A stretch of 64,000 bases of DNA from Rhodovulum kholense (GTDB taxonomy: Bacteria > Pseudomonadota > Alphaproteobacteria > Rhodobacterales > Rhodobacteraceae): NCBI RefSeq assembly GCF_003053725.1, contig NZ_QAYC01000005.1, positions 186,001 through 250,000 of the forward strand, given 5' to 3'. The notes under the pieces were generated by a model. That model was not told the DNA's origin, made no database searches, and was given only the letters and a program-made list of their open reading frames with translations. This document shows positions 42,318 through 50,392 of the stretch, piece after piece (the stretch's first letter is position 1; each line of letters opens with the position of its first letter). The translations under genes were made by a program, and so were the position numbers.

Positions 42318-45300
42318 TCAGCACAGGCAGTCGTTCTGGTCGAAGTCGAAGGCGACGATGAACGGTTGCGCGTTTTCCGGAGTGACCGGGTCCGGATCGA
42401 CGATAAACGAGGCGATGTCGCCGTCTCCGGCAACGAAACCCTCGCCATTGGCCAGCGCCTGCTGAACGAGGAAATCCACATCCGCGCTCTGACCATAGGC
42501 GGGATCGAGCCCGAGCACGAAATCCGAAACGCTGTCGGTGCCCCAGACCCCGGGGTCCAGCGTGTCGGTCAGTTCCCAGATCGCCAGCTGGACTTCCCAG
42601 CCCGAGAACTTGCCATCGACCGATCCGGCCGAATTGGCTTCGAAGTCCTGGGCGATCATCCAGTTGATCAGATCGAGATTGTCGGCCGCGGCCAACCCGT
42701 TGGCCAGTCCGACCTGGGTCGCGCCGAAGACCGAGCCGTCCTCGCCGCTTTCGATATTCCCGGTCAGCTCGGGGGCGGTGGCGAAGCTGCCATCGGTTGC
42801 GACCGCCGTCTGGAAGCTGAGGCAATAGGCCTTCTCGAACACGATCCCGTCGAGCCGGTCGTCGCCGGTGCCGGTGATCAGCAGGTCATAGCCGTAATCC
42901 TGGATCGGCGAGACCTCGTTGCCCGCGATCACCTGATAGGTGGCCGTCTCGGGCAGGCTGTCGATCAGCGACTGCAGCGAGTTGGCATCGCCGCAATAGG
43001 TCATTTCGACATTGGCCGAGGCGGTGCCGCCATTGCCGTCCGAGACGGTGTAGCTGAAGCCCGCCGTCGCCTGTTCGCCGATGTCGAGCGCGGCGATGGC
43101 GGCGTTCGCGTTGCCCAGCACCTTCAGCACTCCGCCTTCGAGCGTCACGTCGCCCGCGGCGGTCGAGACGGTCTGACCTTCGGAAATCGCCTGTCCGTCG
43201 ATTTCGGTGATGGTCAGCGTGTCGCCGTCGGGATCGCTGTCATTGCCCAGAACGTCGACGACGATCACGGTATCGGCGCAGCCGCGGCCGGCATCGTCTT
43301 CGGGCTCGGGGGTCCGGTTCTCCTCGATCAGGCCCGCGTCGATGGTCAGGTCGATCTCGCCCGCGCCAAGATCGATGATGTGGCTGAGCCCGGTCGCGGG
43401 GTCGGCATCGCTGTCGAGCGCGTCGTCGCCCGCGTCGGCGGTGGTGAAGTCGAAGCCAGCGACCTCGTCGAACTGCACCCGATACTGACCGGCCTCGAGC
43501 CCGTCGAAGAGGTACTTGCCATCGGCATCGGTCACGGTGGTGCGCCCGGTCGCGCTGCCATCGCCGTTCAGAAGCGCCACCAGAACGCCCGCCGCGCCCA
43601 GCTCGCCCGCGTCCTGGAGGCCGTCGCGGTCGGTGTCGTACCAGACCGTGTCGCCCAGCGCGCCAAGCTTGGTCACGAGGCCCGCGTCGATGGTCAGGTC
43701 GGTTTCGCCCGCGCCAAGATCGATGATGTGGCTGAGCCCGGTCGCGGGGTCGGCATCGCTGTCGAGCGCATCGTCGCCCGCGTCGGCGGTGGTGAAGTCA
43801 TAGCCCGCCACGCCGTCGAACTGCACCCGGTACTGCCCCTCCTCGAGCCCGTCGAAGAGGTACTTGCCATCGGCATCGGTGACGGTGCTGCGGCCCGTGG
43901 CGCTGCCGTCGCCGTTCAGAAGGGTCACGGTCACGCCCGCCGCGCCCAGCTCGCCCGCGTCCTGGATGCCGTCGCGGTCGGTGTCGTACCAGACCGTATC
44001 GCCCAGCGCGCCGAGCACCGGCTCTTCGTCCTGGCAGAGCTGGATCTTGTCGATCCGCACGAATTCGCCATCGTCGCCGCAGGCGTAGATCTCGATCTTG
44101 TCGCCGGCATGGACGGTGAGGTTCTCGATCTTGAAGGCGGTGAAGGTGCCGTTGTCGTCGCCTGCGCCGTCGGTATCGCCATCCAGAAGGATGGTGCCCA
44201 CCTCCTGCCCGTTGATCCTGATCACGAGGGTCGACTGCCCGTCATTCTCGTCCTGCGCGAAGACGCGCAGATCGTAGGTGCCGTCGCAGCCCTTGAAGCT
44301 GGTCGAAAGCGCCCCCCAGTTGCCGCAGGCCAGCCGCACCAGCTCGCCGCCCGAGGCCTCGGCGCCGCGGACGGCGACGAAGTTGTAGGCGCACATGTCC
44401 TCTGCCTCGATCACCACGCAGGGCTCGCAGGCGGGCTGGCAGATCTCGATCTTGTCGATCCGGGCGAATTCACCGCAATCGCCATAGCCCTTGAGGGTGA
44501 TCTTGTCGCCGGCCTTCAGTGACAGATCCTCGATGGTCACGCTGGACCAGGAGGAACTGCCGACGCCGCCGTCGCCGTCGCCGTTTTCATTGAGCCAGAT
44601 CGTCTTGACCGTCGAGCCGTTCACATAGACGTCGATGGCGCCGCGGCCGTCGCTTTCATCCATGTAGGTCAGCGTAAGGTCGTAGCTTCCGGTGCCGCCG
44701 TGGAAGGTCGTCGTGGCATAGCCCGAGCCCGCGCACAGCATGATGCCCGCCCCGTCCGAGGCATCCGAGCGGCCCTCGACCTTGTAGCCGCACAGGCTCA
44801 TGTCCTCGGCCTCGATCACCGTGCAGCTGCCCGAACCGCCCTCGGCGACGTCCTGGACGCAGACCTTCAGCAGCTTGACCTCTTCGCCGCCCTTGCCGTC
44901 CGAGACCCGCACCTGGACCTCATAGGTGTTGTCGCCGCCCGCATCGGCCGGGGCCTCGTAATCGGGCGGGGCGATGAAGCCGAGCTGGCCGGTCGCGGCG
45001 TCGATCTTGAAGAGCGCCGCATCGGCGCCGCCGACGACCGCGTAGCTCAGCGCATCGCCATCGGCGTCGGTCGCGTCGAGGTCGATGACGAAGGTGGTGT
45101 TCTCGTCGATGGTGATGCAGTTGCCGGGCGCGTTCGAGAAGGTCGGCGGCGTGTTGGGCGGTGCGACGCAGCCCGCGCCGAGGCAGGCATAGTCGATCAT
45201 GCAGCCGCTGACATTGCAGGTCTGGACCACGGTCAGCGTCACCCCGGCGGGCGGCACCGCGCCATAGAAGGTGAAGAAGTCGTCGCCCTTGCCGGGCGCG

Positions 45301-45632
45301 TCATAGCCTTCGACTTCGATCTCGATCAGGTAATAGATCCGCCCGTCCGAGCCGCGCAGCACGTGATACTGTTCGGCATAAAGCTGGGCGCCGACGCGGC
45401 CGCCATTCACATAGGCGTCCTGGCCGCTCCAGTCGCTGGCGTTGTCGTCGCAATACTCGTCGCCCGAGAGGATGCTGTCGTCGTCATAGGTCGCCATCGT
45501 CACCGTGGCGCAGGCGGGCATCTTGAAGCTGTCGCCGCAGGACAGGTTGGTGTCGTTCGAGGCCAGCAGATCGGCCTCGGTATAGGCGGTCCATTCGTAA
45601 CGCTTCTGGTAGTGTCCATAATAATAGGTCAT
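42318..45632 (-). CDS. Large Cys-rich modular adhesin-like protein: cadherin-like, CBM-like, two SdrD B-like repeats, thioester-type C-domain
   Basis: This 1104-aa acidic protein starts at the ATG at 45632 (MTYYYGHYQKRYEW), preceded by GGACGGAAG. Order: a Cys-rich N-domain (1-160); a cadherin-like domain (about 165-265, IDLDATDADGDALSY); two beta-sandwich modules opening VIEAEDM and closing FARIDKIEIC / FVRIDKIQLC (about 272-405, 412-540); two SdrD B-like repeats of 116 aa each opening LGDTVWYDTDRDG; an Ig/VCBS-like segment; and a C-domain. The C-domain has AYCLSF (Cys937) and GWEVQLAIWEL (Gln1015), the spacing and wording of thioester (Cys-Gln) domains. No Sec signal or C-terminal anchor is visible, so its export route is unknown. 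Surface adhesion is inferred. Confidence 0.85.
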   Translation of the reverse strand: MTYYYGHYQKRYEWTAYTEADLLASNDTNLSCGDSFKMPACATVTMATYDDDSILSGDEYCDDNASDWSGQDAYVNGGRVGAQLYAEQYHVLRGSDGRIYYLIEIEVEGYDAPGKGDDFFTFYGAVPPAGVTLTVVQTCNVSGCMIDYACLGAGCVAPPNTPPTFSNAPGNCITIDENTTFVIDLDATDADGDALSYAVVGGADAALFKIDAATGQLGFIAPPDYEAPADAGGDNTYEVQVRVSDGKGGEEVKLLKVCVQDVAEGGSGSCTVIEAEDMSLCGYKVEGRSDASDGAGIMLCAGSGYATTTFHGGTGSYDLTLTYMDESDGRGAIDVYVNGSTVKTIWLNENGDGDGGVGSSSWSSVTIEDLSLKAGDKITLKGYGDCGEFARIDKIEICQPACEPCVVIEAEDMCAYNFVAVRGAEASGGELVRLACGNWGALSTSFKGCDGTYDLRVFAQDENDGQSTLVIRINGQEVGTILLDGDTDGAGDDNGTFTAFKIENLTVHAGDKIEIYACGDDGEFVRIDKIQLCQDEEPVLGALGDTVWYDTDRDGIQDAGELGAAGVTVTLLNGDGSATGRSTVTDADGKYLFDGLEEGQYRVQFDGVAGYDFTTADAGDDALDSDADPATGLSHIIDLGAGETDLTIDAGLVTKLGALGDTVWYDTDRDGLQDAGELGAAGVLVALLNGDGSATGRTTVTDADGKYLFDGLEAGQYRVQFDEVAGFDFTTADAGDDALDSDADPATGLSHIIDLGAGEIDLTIDAGLIEENRTPEPEDDAGRGCADTVIVVDVLGNDSDPDGDTLTITEIDGQAISEGQTVSTAAGDVTLEGGVLKVLGNANAAIAALDIGEQATAGFSYTVSDGNGGTASANVEMTYCGDANSLQSLIDSLPETATYQVIAGNEVSPIQDYGYDLLITGTGDDRLDGIVFEKAYCLSFQTAVATDGSFATAPELTGNIESGEDGSVFGATQVGLANGLAAADNLDLINWMIAQDFEANSAGSVDGKFSGWEVQLAIWELTDTLDPGVWGTDSVSDFVLGLDPAYGQSADVDFLVQQALANGEGFVAGDGDIASFIVDPDPVTPENAQPFIVAFDFDQNDCLC
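43326..44010 (-). repeat. Tandem 348-bp SdrD B-like repeat inside the surface protein gene
   Basis: Two nearly identical units offset by 348 bp (for example the GCCCGCGTCG string at 43332 and 43680) encode the two 116-aa SdrD B-like domains. Near identity at DNA level points to a recent duplication or gene conversion. Confidence 0.85.
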
Positions 45633-46130
45633 TGCTTCCGTCCCTCGCTGGCCCTGAAAAAACGGGCTCGTCAACCTGCGGCCCGGCGCGCGGCTTTTTC
45701 ATCCGTCTGCGTCGAACGCGCTTCACACTGGCTGTGGTTTCGGCTGTGAAAAGCCGCTGCGGATCGAGGGAAACGGACTCAGGACAAAAAAAGACCGCCC
45801 GAACGAAAACGTCCGACCCCTGCGGTTCCGGATCTTGGTCGAATTGCGCGAAAGAAACCCTGAAATCCGGGTCGCGTTTTCGCGCGGCATCCTTGAATCA
45901 AGCCGTCCCCCAACGGCACGCAGCGCATAAACCCCCCTACGACCACACGCTCGGGGACATGATACCGGTTTTTGTCGTCTTTTCGACGAATTTTTCCAAT
46001 TCTCGCAAAACCGCGTGAAGGGGTATGAAAGAAAAGAGGAATATCGCGGTCGCGCTGTCGGCTGGGCACGGCCGGTGCGCAGCCCGGGGGCGCGACGTCA
46101 CCGCCGCGGCGGAACGCGGAGATTCGGTGC
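45633..46130. other. Long leader of the surface protein gene
   Basis: This stretch of about 500 bp lies between the hybrid kinase gene and the surface protein gene, both on the minus strand. It contains AT-rich patches at 45780-45800 and 45960-46015, unusual for this DNA, and a 5-bp hairpin at 45975-45989. It should hold the surface-protein promoter. I see no supported gene. Confidence 0.5.
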
Positions 46131-48461
46131 TCAGCCGGCGGCGCGGAGCAGCGGCGGGGCCTCGGAACCGGTTTTGTCCAGCGCGTTCGGGCAGGGTCCG
46201 GCCGGGCGAGAGCCGTCGGGCGCGATCGTTTCGGCGGTCTCGGGGAACGTGTCGCCCAGAAGCTCGGCCAGGCGCTTGCGCGAGACCGGCTTGAGCGCGA
46301 CCTCCTCCATTCCGGCCGCGCGGAACCGCGCCAGGTCGGCGGGCAGGGTATGCGCGGTCATCGCGACGATCCGGGTCTGGGGGCCGCCCGCGGCGCGGAT
46401 GCGCCGGGCAGCCTCGACCCCGTCGAGGCGGGGCATGCTGATATCCATCAGGATGACGTCGTAGTGCCGGGCCGTGGCCGCCGCCACGCCGTCGATCCCG
46501 TCTCCGGCCTCGGTCACGCGATGGCCGAGCCCTTCCAGCAGGCGGCGGGCGACGAAGCGGTTCACGCGGTTGTCCTCGACCACCAGCACGTCGAGCGGCC
46601 GCGCCGGGCCCGAAGCGGCCGCCGGGGCGGGAGGCAGGGCGATCTCGGCCCGCGTCTCGGGAAGATCCAGCCGCAGCGTGAAGACGCTGCCCCGGCCCGG
46701 GCGGCTGTCGACCGCGATTTCGCCGCCCAGCAGCCCCACATGGCGGGCGACGATGGCAAGCCCCAGCCCGGTGCCGCCGGCCTCGCGCCCGTAGGTGGCG
46801 TCGACGGTGAAGAACTCGTCGAAGATGTGCGGCAGATCCTCGGGCGCGATGCCGATCCCGGTATCGGCGACGCGGATCTCGACCCGGCCGTCGGCGGCCC
46901 GCGCGGCCGAGATCGTGACCGTGCCGTCGCGGGTGAACTTGACCGCGTTCGAGATCAGGTTGATCAGGATCTGGCGCAGCCGCAGCGCATCGCCGCGGAC
47001 CTCTTCGAGGCCGGGGGCGATGTCCAGCACCAGCCGGGTGTCGCGCAGCCTGGCCAGCGACTGGTGGATGGCGACCACGTGCCTCAGCTTGGCGGGCAGG
47101 TCGAAGGCCCCGTTGCGGACCTCGGACCGCCCGGCATCCCGGCTCGAGGCTTCCAGTGCGTCCTCGACATGGTGCAGCAGGATCTCGCCCGAGCAGGCCA
47201 TGACCTCCAGATACTGGCGCTGCTCGGCATCGAGCGGTGTGCGCTGCATCAGGTCCATGGTTCCAAGGAGCCCGTTCAGCGGCGTGCGCATCTCGTGGCT
47301 CATCACCGCAACCAGCCGGGACTTGGCCTTCTCGCCCGCGAGCGCCCGGTCGCGCGCCGCGGTCAGTTCGGCCTCGGCGGCCTTGCGGTCCGAAATGTCG
47401 CGCAGGAAGCTGACGGAAATCGGGCCGTCCTCGCTGGCGCCATGGGTCACCGAGAGCTCGGCGTCGAACCGCTCGCCGGTCTTGCGTTGCAAGGTCATCT
47501 CGAACCGGCCGCTCTGGACTTCGCCGCGCCGGTGCGCCTCCCGGTAGTATGCCCGGGTGGCCTTGTGGGCGTCGTGCATGTCGGGCGGGATCAACAGATC
47601 GGTGGCGCTGCGACCGATGACCTCGTCGCGGGCATAGCCGAAGGTCTGTTCGGCGGCGGCGTTGAATTCCAGCACGCGCCCGTCCTCATCGGTCACGATC
47701 ACCGCATCGAGCGCGGTCATGACCACGGCATTGAGCCGGGAGGAGCTTGCCTGCAGCAACGCGCTGCGGGTGCGCATCTGCCGTGCGAGGCGCAGCAGCG
47801 CGCCGATGCCGGCCAGCAAGAGCGAGATCAGCGCCAGGGCGATCAGTGCCAGCGAGCTCTCGAGCCGGTCGATCAGGTCATGCGCCCGAAGGTGGATCTG
47901 CATCAGGAGATCGGCGCCCTGCGAGGACAGGTCGTGGACATCCGTTCGTATGGCATCGAGTTCGTCGATGAGGCCGGGCAGGCGGGAGCGCAACCCGGCA
48001 TCGTCGGCTGCGGCCATCCGGGCCATGTGGCGGGTTGCCCGGTCGATGTGCCGGATCTGCTCGCCCAATCCGAAATCGCGCAAGAGGTCGGAATAGGGGG
48101 CAGTCCGGGTCACAAGGTCGGCCTGCCGGAGGTAGGCGGCGATGTGATGCCTGATCCGTTCGGGCGGAACCATGTCCTGCCGCGCCAGAAAAAGCACGTT
48201 CTGCAGGGCGCTGTGTTCGGTCTCCAACCGGGCCAGGGCCGTTTGCGCCGCGCCCGAGGTCAGGTCGTGCAGCCGGTCCTCGCGGTCGCGGATCTCCAGT
48301 GTCATCGTGCCCATCAGCCCCATCAGCACCGCCATCGACACCGCCGCCGCCGCGATCTCGATCCGGCCGGAGCCTGAACGCAGAGCGCGCGCGCGCAGCC
48401 GCGCCATCAGTCTGGCGGCAAAACCCAAGGCGGTGCGGACGGGCAGGGGGGCGGCGGACAT
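46131..48461 (-). CDS. Hybrid sensor histidine kinase / response regulator
   Basis: This 776-aa inner-membrane sensor has TM1 at about 31-55 and a periplasmic helical sensor region to about 200. TM2 is at about 205-225 (IALALISLLLAGIGALLRLA). A PAS domain follows (AVMTALDAVIVTDEDGRVLEFNAAAEQTFGY). The HisKA box is VMSHEMRTPLNGLLGT, and the HATPase motifs are LINLISNAVKFT (N), VADTGIGIAPEDLPHIF (G1) and GGTGLGLAI (G2). A C-terminal receiver carries the phospho-acceptor Asp in YDVILMDISMPRLDG. No output regulator or Hpt gene is adjacent, so the phosphorelay partner lies elsewhere. The signal is unknown. Confidence 0.92.
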   Translation of the reverse strand: MSAAPLPVRTALGFAARLMARLRARALRSGSGRIEIAAAAVSMAVLMGLMGTMTLEIRDREDRLHDLTSGAAQTALARLETEHSALQNVLFLARQDMVPPERIRHHIAAYLRQADLVTRTAPYSDLLRDFGLGEQIRHIDRATRHMARMAAADDAGLRSRLPGLIDELDAIRTDVHDLSSQGADLLMQIHLRAHDLIDRLESSLALIALALISLLLAGIGALLRLARQMRTRSALLQASSSRLNAVVMTALDAVIVTDEDGRVLEFNAAAEQTFGYARDEVIGRSATDLLIPPDMHDAHKATRAYYREAHRRGEVQSGRFEMTLQRKTGERFDAELSVTHGASEDGPISVSFLRDISDRKAAEAELTAARDRALAGEKAKSRLVAVMSHEMRTPLNGLLGTMDLMQRTPLDAEQRQYLEVMACSGEILLHHVEDALEASSRDAGRSEVRNGAFDLPAKLRHVVAIHQSLARLRDTRLVLDIAPGLEEVRGDALRLRQILINLISNAVKFTRDGTVTISAARAADGRVEIRVADTGIGIAPEDLPHIFDEFFTVDATYGREAGGTGLGLAIVARHVGLLGGEIAVDSRPGRGSVFTLRLDLPETRAEIALPPAPAAASGPARPLDVLVVEDNRVNRFVARRLLEGLGHRVTEAGDGIDGVAAATARHYDVILMDISMPRLDGVEAARRIRAAGGPQTRIVAMTAHTLPADLARFRAAGMEEVALKPVSRKRLAELLGDTFPETAETIAPDGSRPAGPCPNALDKTGSEAPPLLRAAG

Positions 48462-48682
48462 GACGGAAACCTCGGCGAAAGACGGTCGCGCCGGCCCGCG
48501 CGGCGCGCGCCAGCGCTAGCCAGATCAGCGCAACTTTGCGTCAATTTTAAGGAAACTCGCGCCAAAGCAGACTGAATGCCCCGTCGGGCAGGCAGGTCGG
48601 GGCGCGGTGCGGCGACGCCCCCTTCCGGAACAGGGATACTTTCCGCGCGCGGGGCGTTCCTGCCGGTTGGCGTCCTTGCCGA

Positions 48683-49747
48683 TCAGATTGCGCGCAGGGC
48701 TTCGGCCGCGACCGGGTCGGGCGGCAACGGCCGCAGCGCGGGGATCGGGGGCAACTCGCACTGCCCGGCGAAATAGGCCAGCGTGGCGCGCAGCCCCTCG
48801 TCCAGCCCGACCGTCGGCGCCCAGCCCAGCAGCCTGCGGGCGCGGGTGATGTCGGGCCGGCGCTGCACCGGGTCGTCGCAGGGCAGCGGGCGGAAAGCCA
48901 GCCCCGACCGCGACCCGGTCAGCCGCAGCACCGTTTCGGCGAGGTCGAGCACCCGCATCTCGGCCGGATTACCGAGGTTGAGCGGCCCGGTCACCTCGGG
49001 CGGCGTCGCCATGAAGGCAATCAGCGCCCGGATCATGTCCGAAACGAAGCAGAAAGACCGGGTCTGTTGGCCGTCGCCGTAGATGGTGACCGGCTCTCCC
49101 GAAAGCGCCTGCATCGCGAAGTTCGACACGACCCGCCCGTCACCGGGGCTCATGCCCGGGCCATAGACGTTGAAGAGACGCGCCACCTTGAGCGGCAGGC
49201 CGTACAGTCGGCGGAAGTCGAAGATCAGCGTCTCGGCGCAGCGCTTGCCCTCGTCATAGCAGGCGCGGGGGCCGATCGGATTGACATGGCCCCAGTAGTC
49301 CTCGGTCTGGGGATGCACGATCGGGTCGCCATAGACCTCGGAGGTCGAGGTCTGCAACAGCCGCGCCCCGGTGGTGCGGGCCAGTTCAAGCAGGTTGAGC
49401 GTGCCCAGAACCGACGTCTTGACGGTCTGCACCGGATCGCGGGCGTAATGGGCGGGCGAGGCCGGGCAGGCGAGGTTGTAGATCTCGTCCACCTCGATCT
49501 GCAGCGCCTGCGTCACGTCGCGGCAAAGCAGCGTGAAGGCCGGATCGCCCCGCAGATGTGCGATGTTGCTTTCGCGCCCGGTGCTGAAATTGTCGAGGCA
49601 GATGACCTGATGGCCCCTCGCCAGCAGCGCCTCGCACAGATGGGTGCCGATGAACCCGGCGCCGCCGGTCACGAGGCTGCGTATCGCGGTGTGCTTCAAT
49701 GGAATGATGCCTGTGCTGTCGGTTGGCGTTTCAAAGCCTGTCGGCAT
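48683..49747 (-). CDS. NAD-dependent epimerase, UDP-glucuronate decarboxylase-like
   Basis: This 354-aa extended short-chain dehydrogenase/reductase has the NAD site SLVTGGAGFIGTHLCEALLARGHQVICLDNFSTG (about 24-57). The UXS-type text is NLACPASPAHYARDPVQTVKTSVLGTLNLLELA. The catalytic triad region is TSTSEVYGDP with ACYDEGKR (YxxxK). Also present are NVYGPGMSPGDGRVVSNF and GDGQQTRSFCFVSDMI. The family converts UDP-glucuronate to UDP-xylose for polysaccharide synthesis. The ATG at 49747 gives a short N-terminal extension; the frame stays open further up. It lies divergent from the glycogen operon, with no polysaccharide cluster in view. Confidence 0.88.
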   Translation of the reverse strand: MPTGFETPTDSTGIIPLKHTAIRSLVTGGAGFIGTHLCEALLARGHQVICLDNFSTGRESNIAHLRGDPAFTLLCRDVTQALQIEVDEIYNLACPASPAHYARDPVQTVKTSVLGTLNLLELARTTGARLLQTSTSEVYGDPIVHPQTEDYWGHVNPIGPRACYDEGKRCAETLIFDFRRLYGLPLKVARLFNVYGPGMSPGDGRVVSNFAMQALSGEPVTIYGDGQQTRSFCFVSDMIRALIAFMATPPEVTGPLNLGNPAEMRVLDLAETVLRLTGSRSGLAFRPLPCDDPVQRRPDITRARRLLGWAPTVGLDEGLRATLAYFAGQCELPPIPALRPLPPDPVAAEALRAI

Positions 49748-50389
49748 GCGCGCCTCGGGCCTGGCTTGGTCGGGGCGGCGGGCGACAGGCCCGCCAGAGA
49801 TTTGCCGACCCGTGCGAACCCCGCGCCGGTCGGTACTGACCCAGCGGCGCCCGGAACGGGGGCGCCGCATCGCAACCCACCCGGTCCCGGCTTCAGGCTG
49901 TGCGGGACGTCTCGCTGCGACCGCACAGAGTGTCGCACAGGTTCACTCAACTTCCAATTAAATTTTATCAATTAGATTCAACCAAGACGTGCATCTCGCC
50001 TCATCGCCATGATGGCCATTCCCGTCCCGGCGGCGGCGCGTATCGCCGTCAGGCGCCGGACCCGGCCGCGTGCAGGGACCGGACCCGGCATCGGGTCTCG
50101 TTACCATACCGGCCCCTGACGGCGTCTCCATCCCCCGCGACGGCCCGTGACGCCACGGCCCTCTGCGGCGCCGCGTCGCGCGCAAGGCCGGGACCGCAAG
50201 CGGGCGTCCGAAGGGGGCCTGAGCCCTCCGCTTCGGCCTCTGCCCGGAAAAGGGTCGGCTGCGCGCCGCTCTGGCGCGGAAGAGGGCATTTGCACGTCTT
50301 TGGCGAACTCGCGCTTGAAGCGGCGCCCCTTTTCCTTCCATATCGCGGCAGGACCGCAACCTGTCCAATCCCCTGATGGAGGCCTTCTC
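49748..50389. other. Divergent intergenic region, epimerase / glycogen operon
   Basis: This 642-bp stretch has an AT-rich island at 49955-49980 (CCAATTAAATTTTATCAATT and following) that stands out from the GC-rich background and probably carries promoter elements for one or both divergent units. A small palindrome GCCATGATGGC is at 50007-50017. No gene is supported, although a long frame continuous with glgP is open. Confidence 0.5.
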
Positions 50390-50392
50390 TTG
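50378..50392 (+). promoter_or_regulatory. Shine-Dalgarno deciding a TTG start for glgP
   Basis: GGAGG (50378-50382) sits 7 bp before TTG (50390). The nearest in-frame ATG options are far upstream and would add about 80 residues that do not belong to the phosphorylase family. The TTG start gives a normal family length. Confidence 0.75.

Noticed and set aside
45975-45989. TCGTC/GACGA hairpin followed by ATTTTT as a terminator
   Set aside because: The stem is only 5 bp, and on the plus strand, where the T-run would matter, no gene precedes it.
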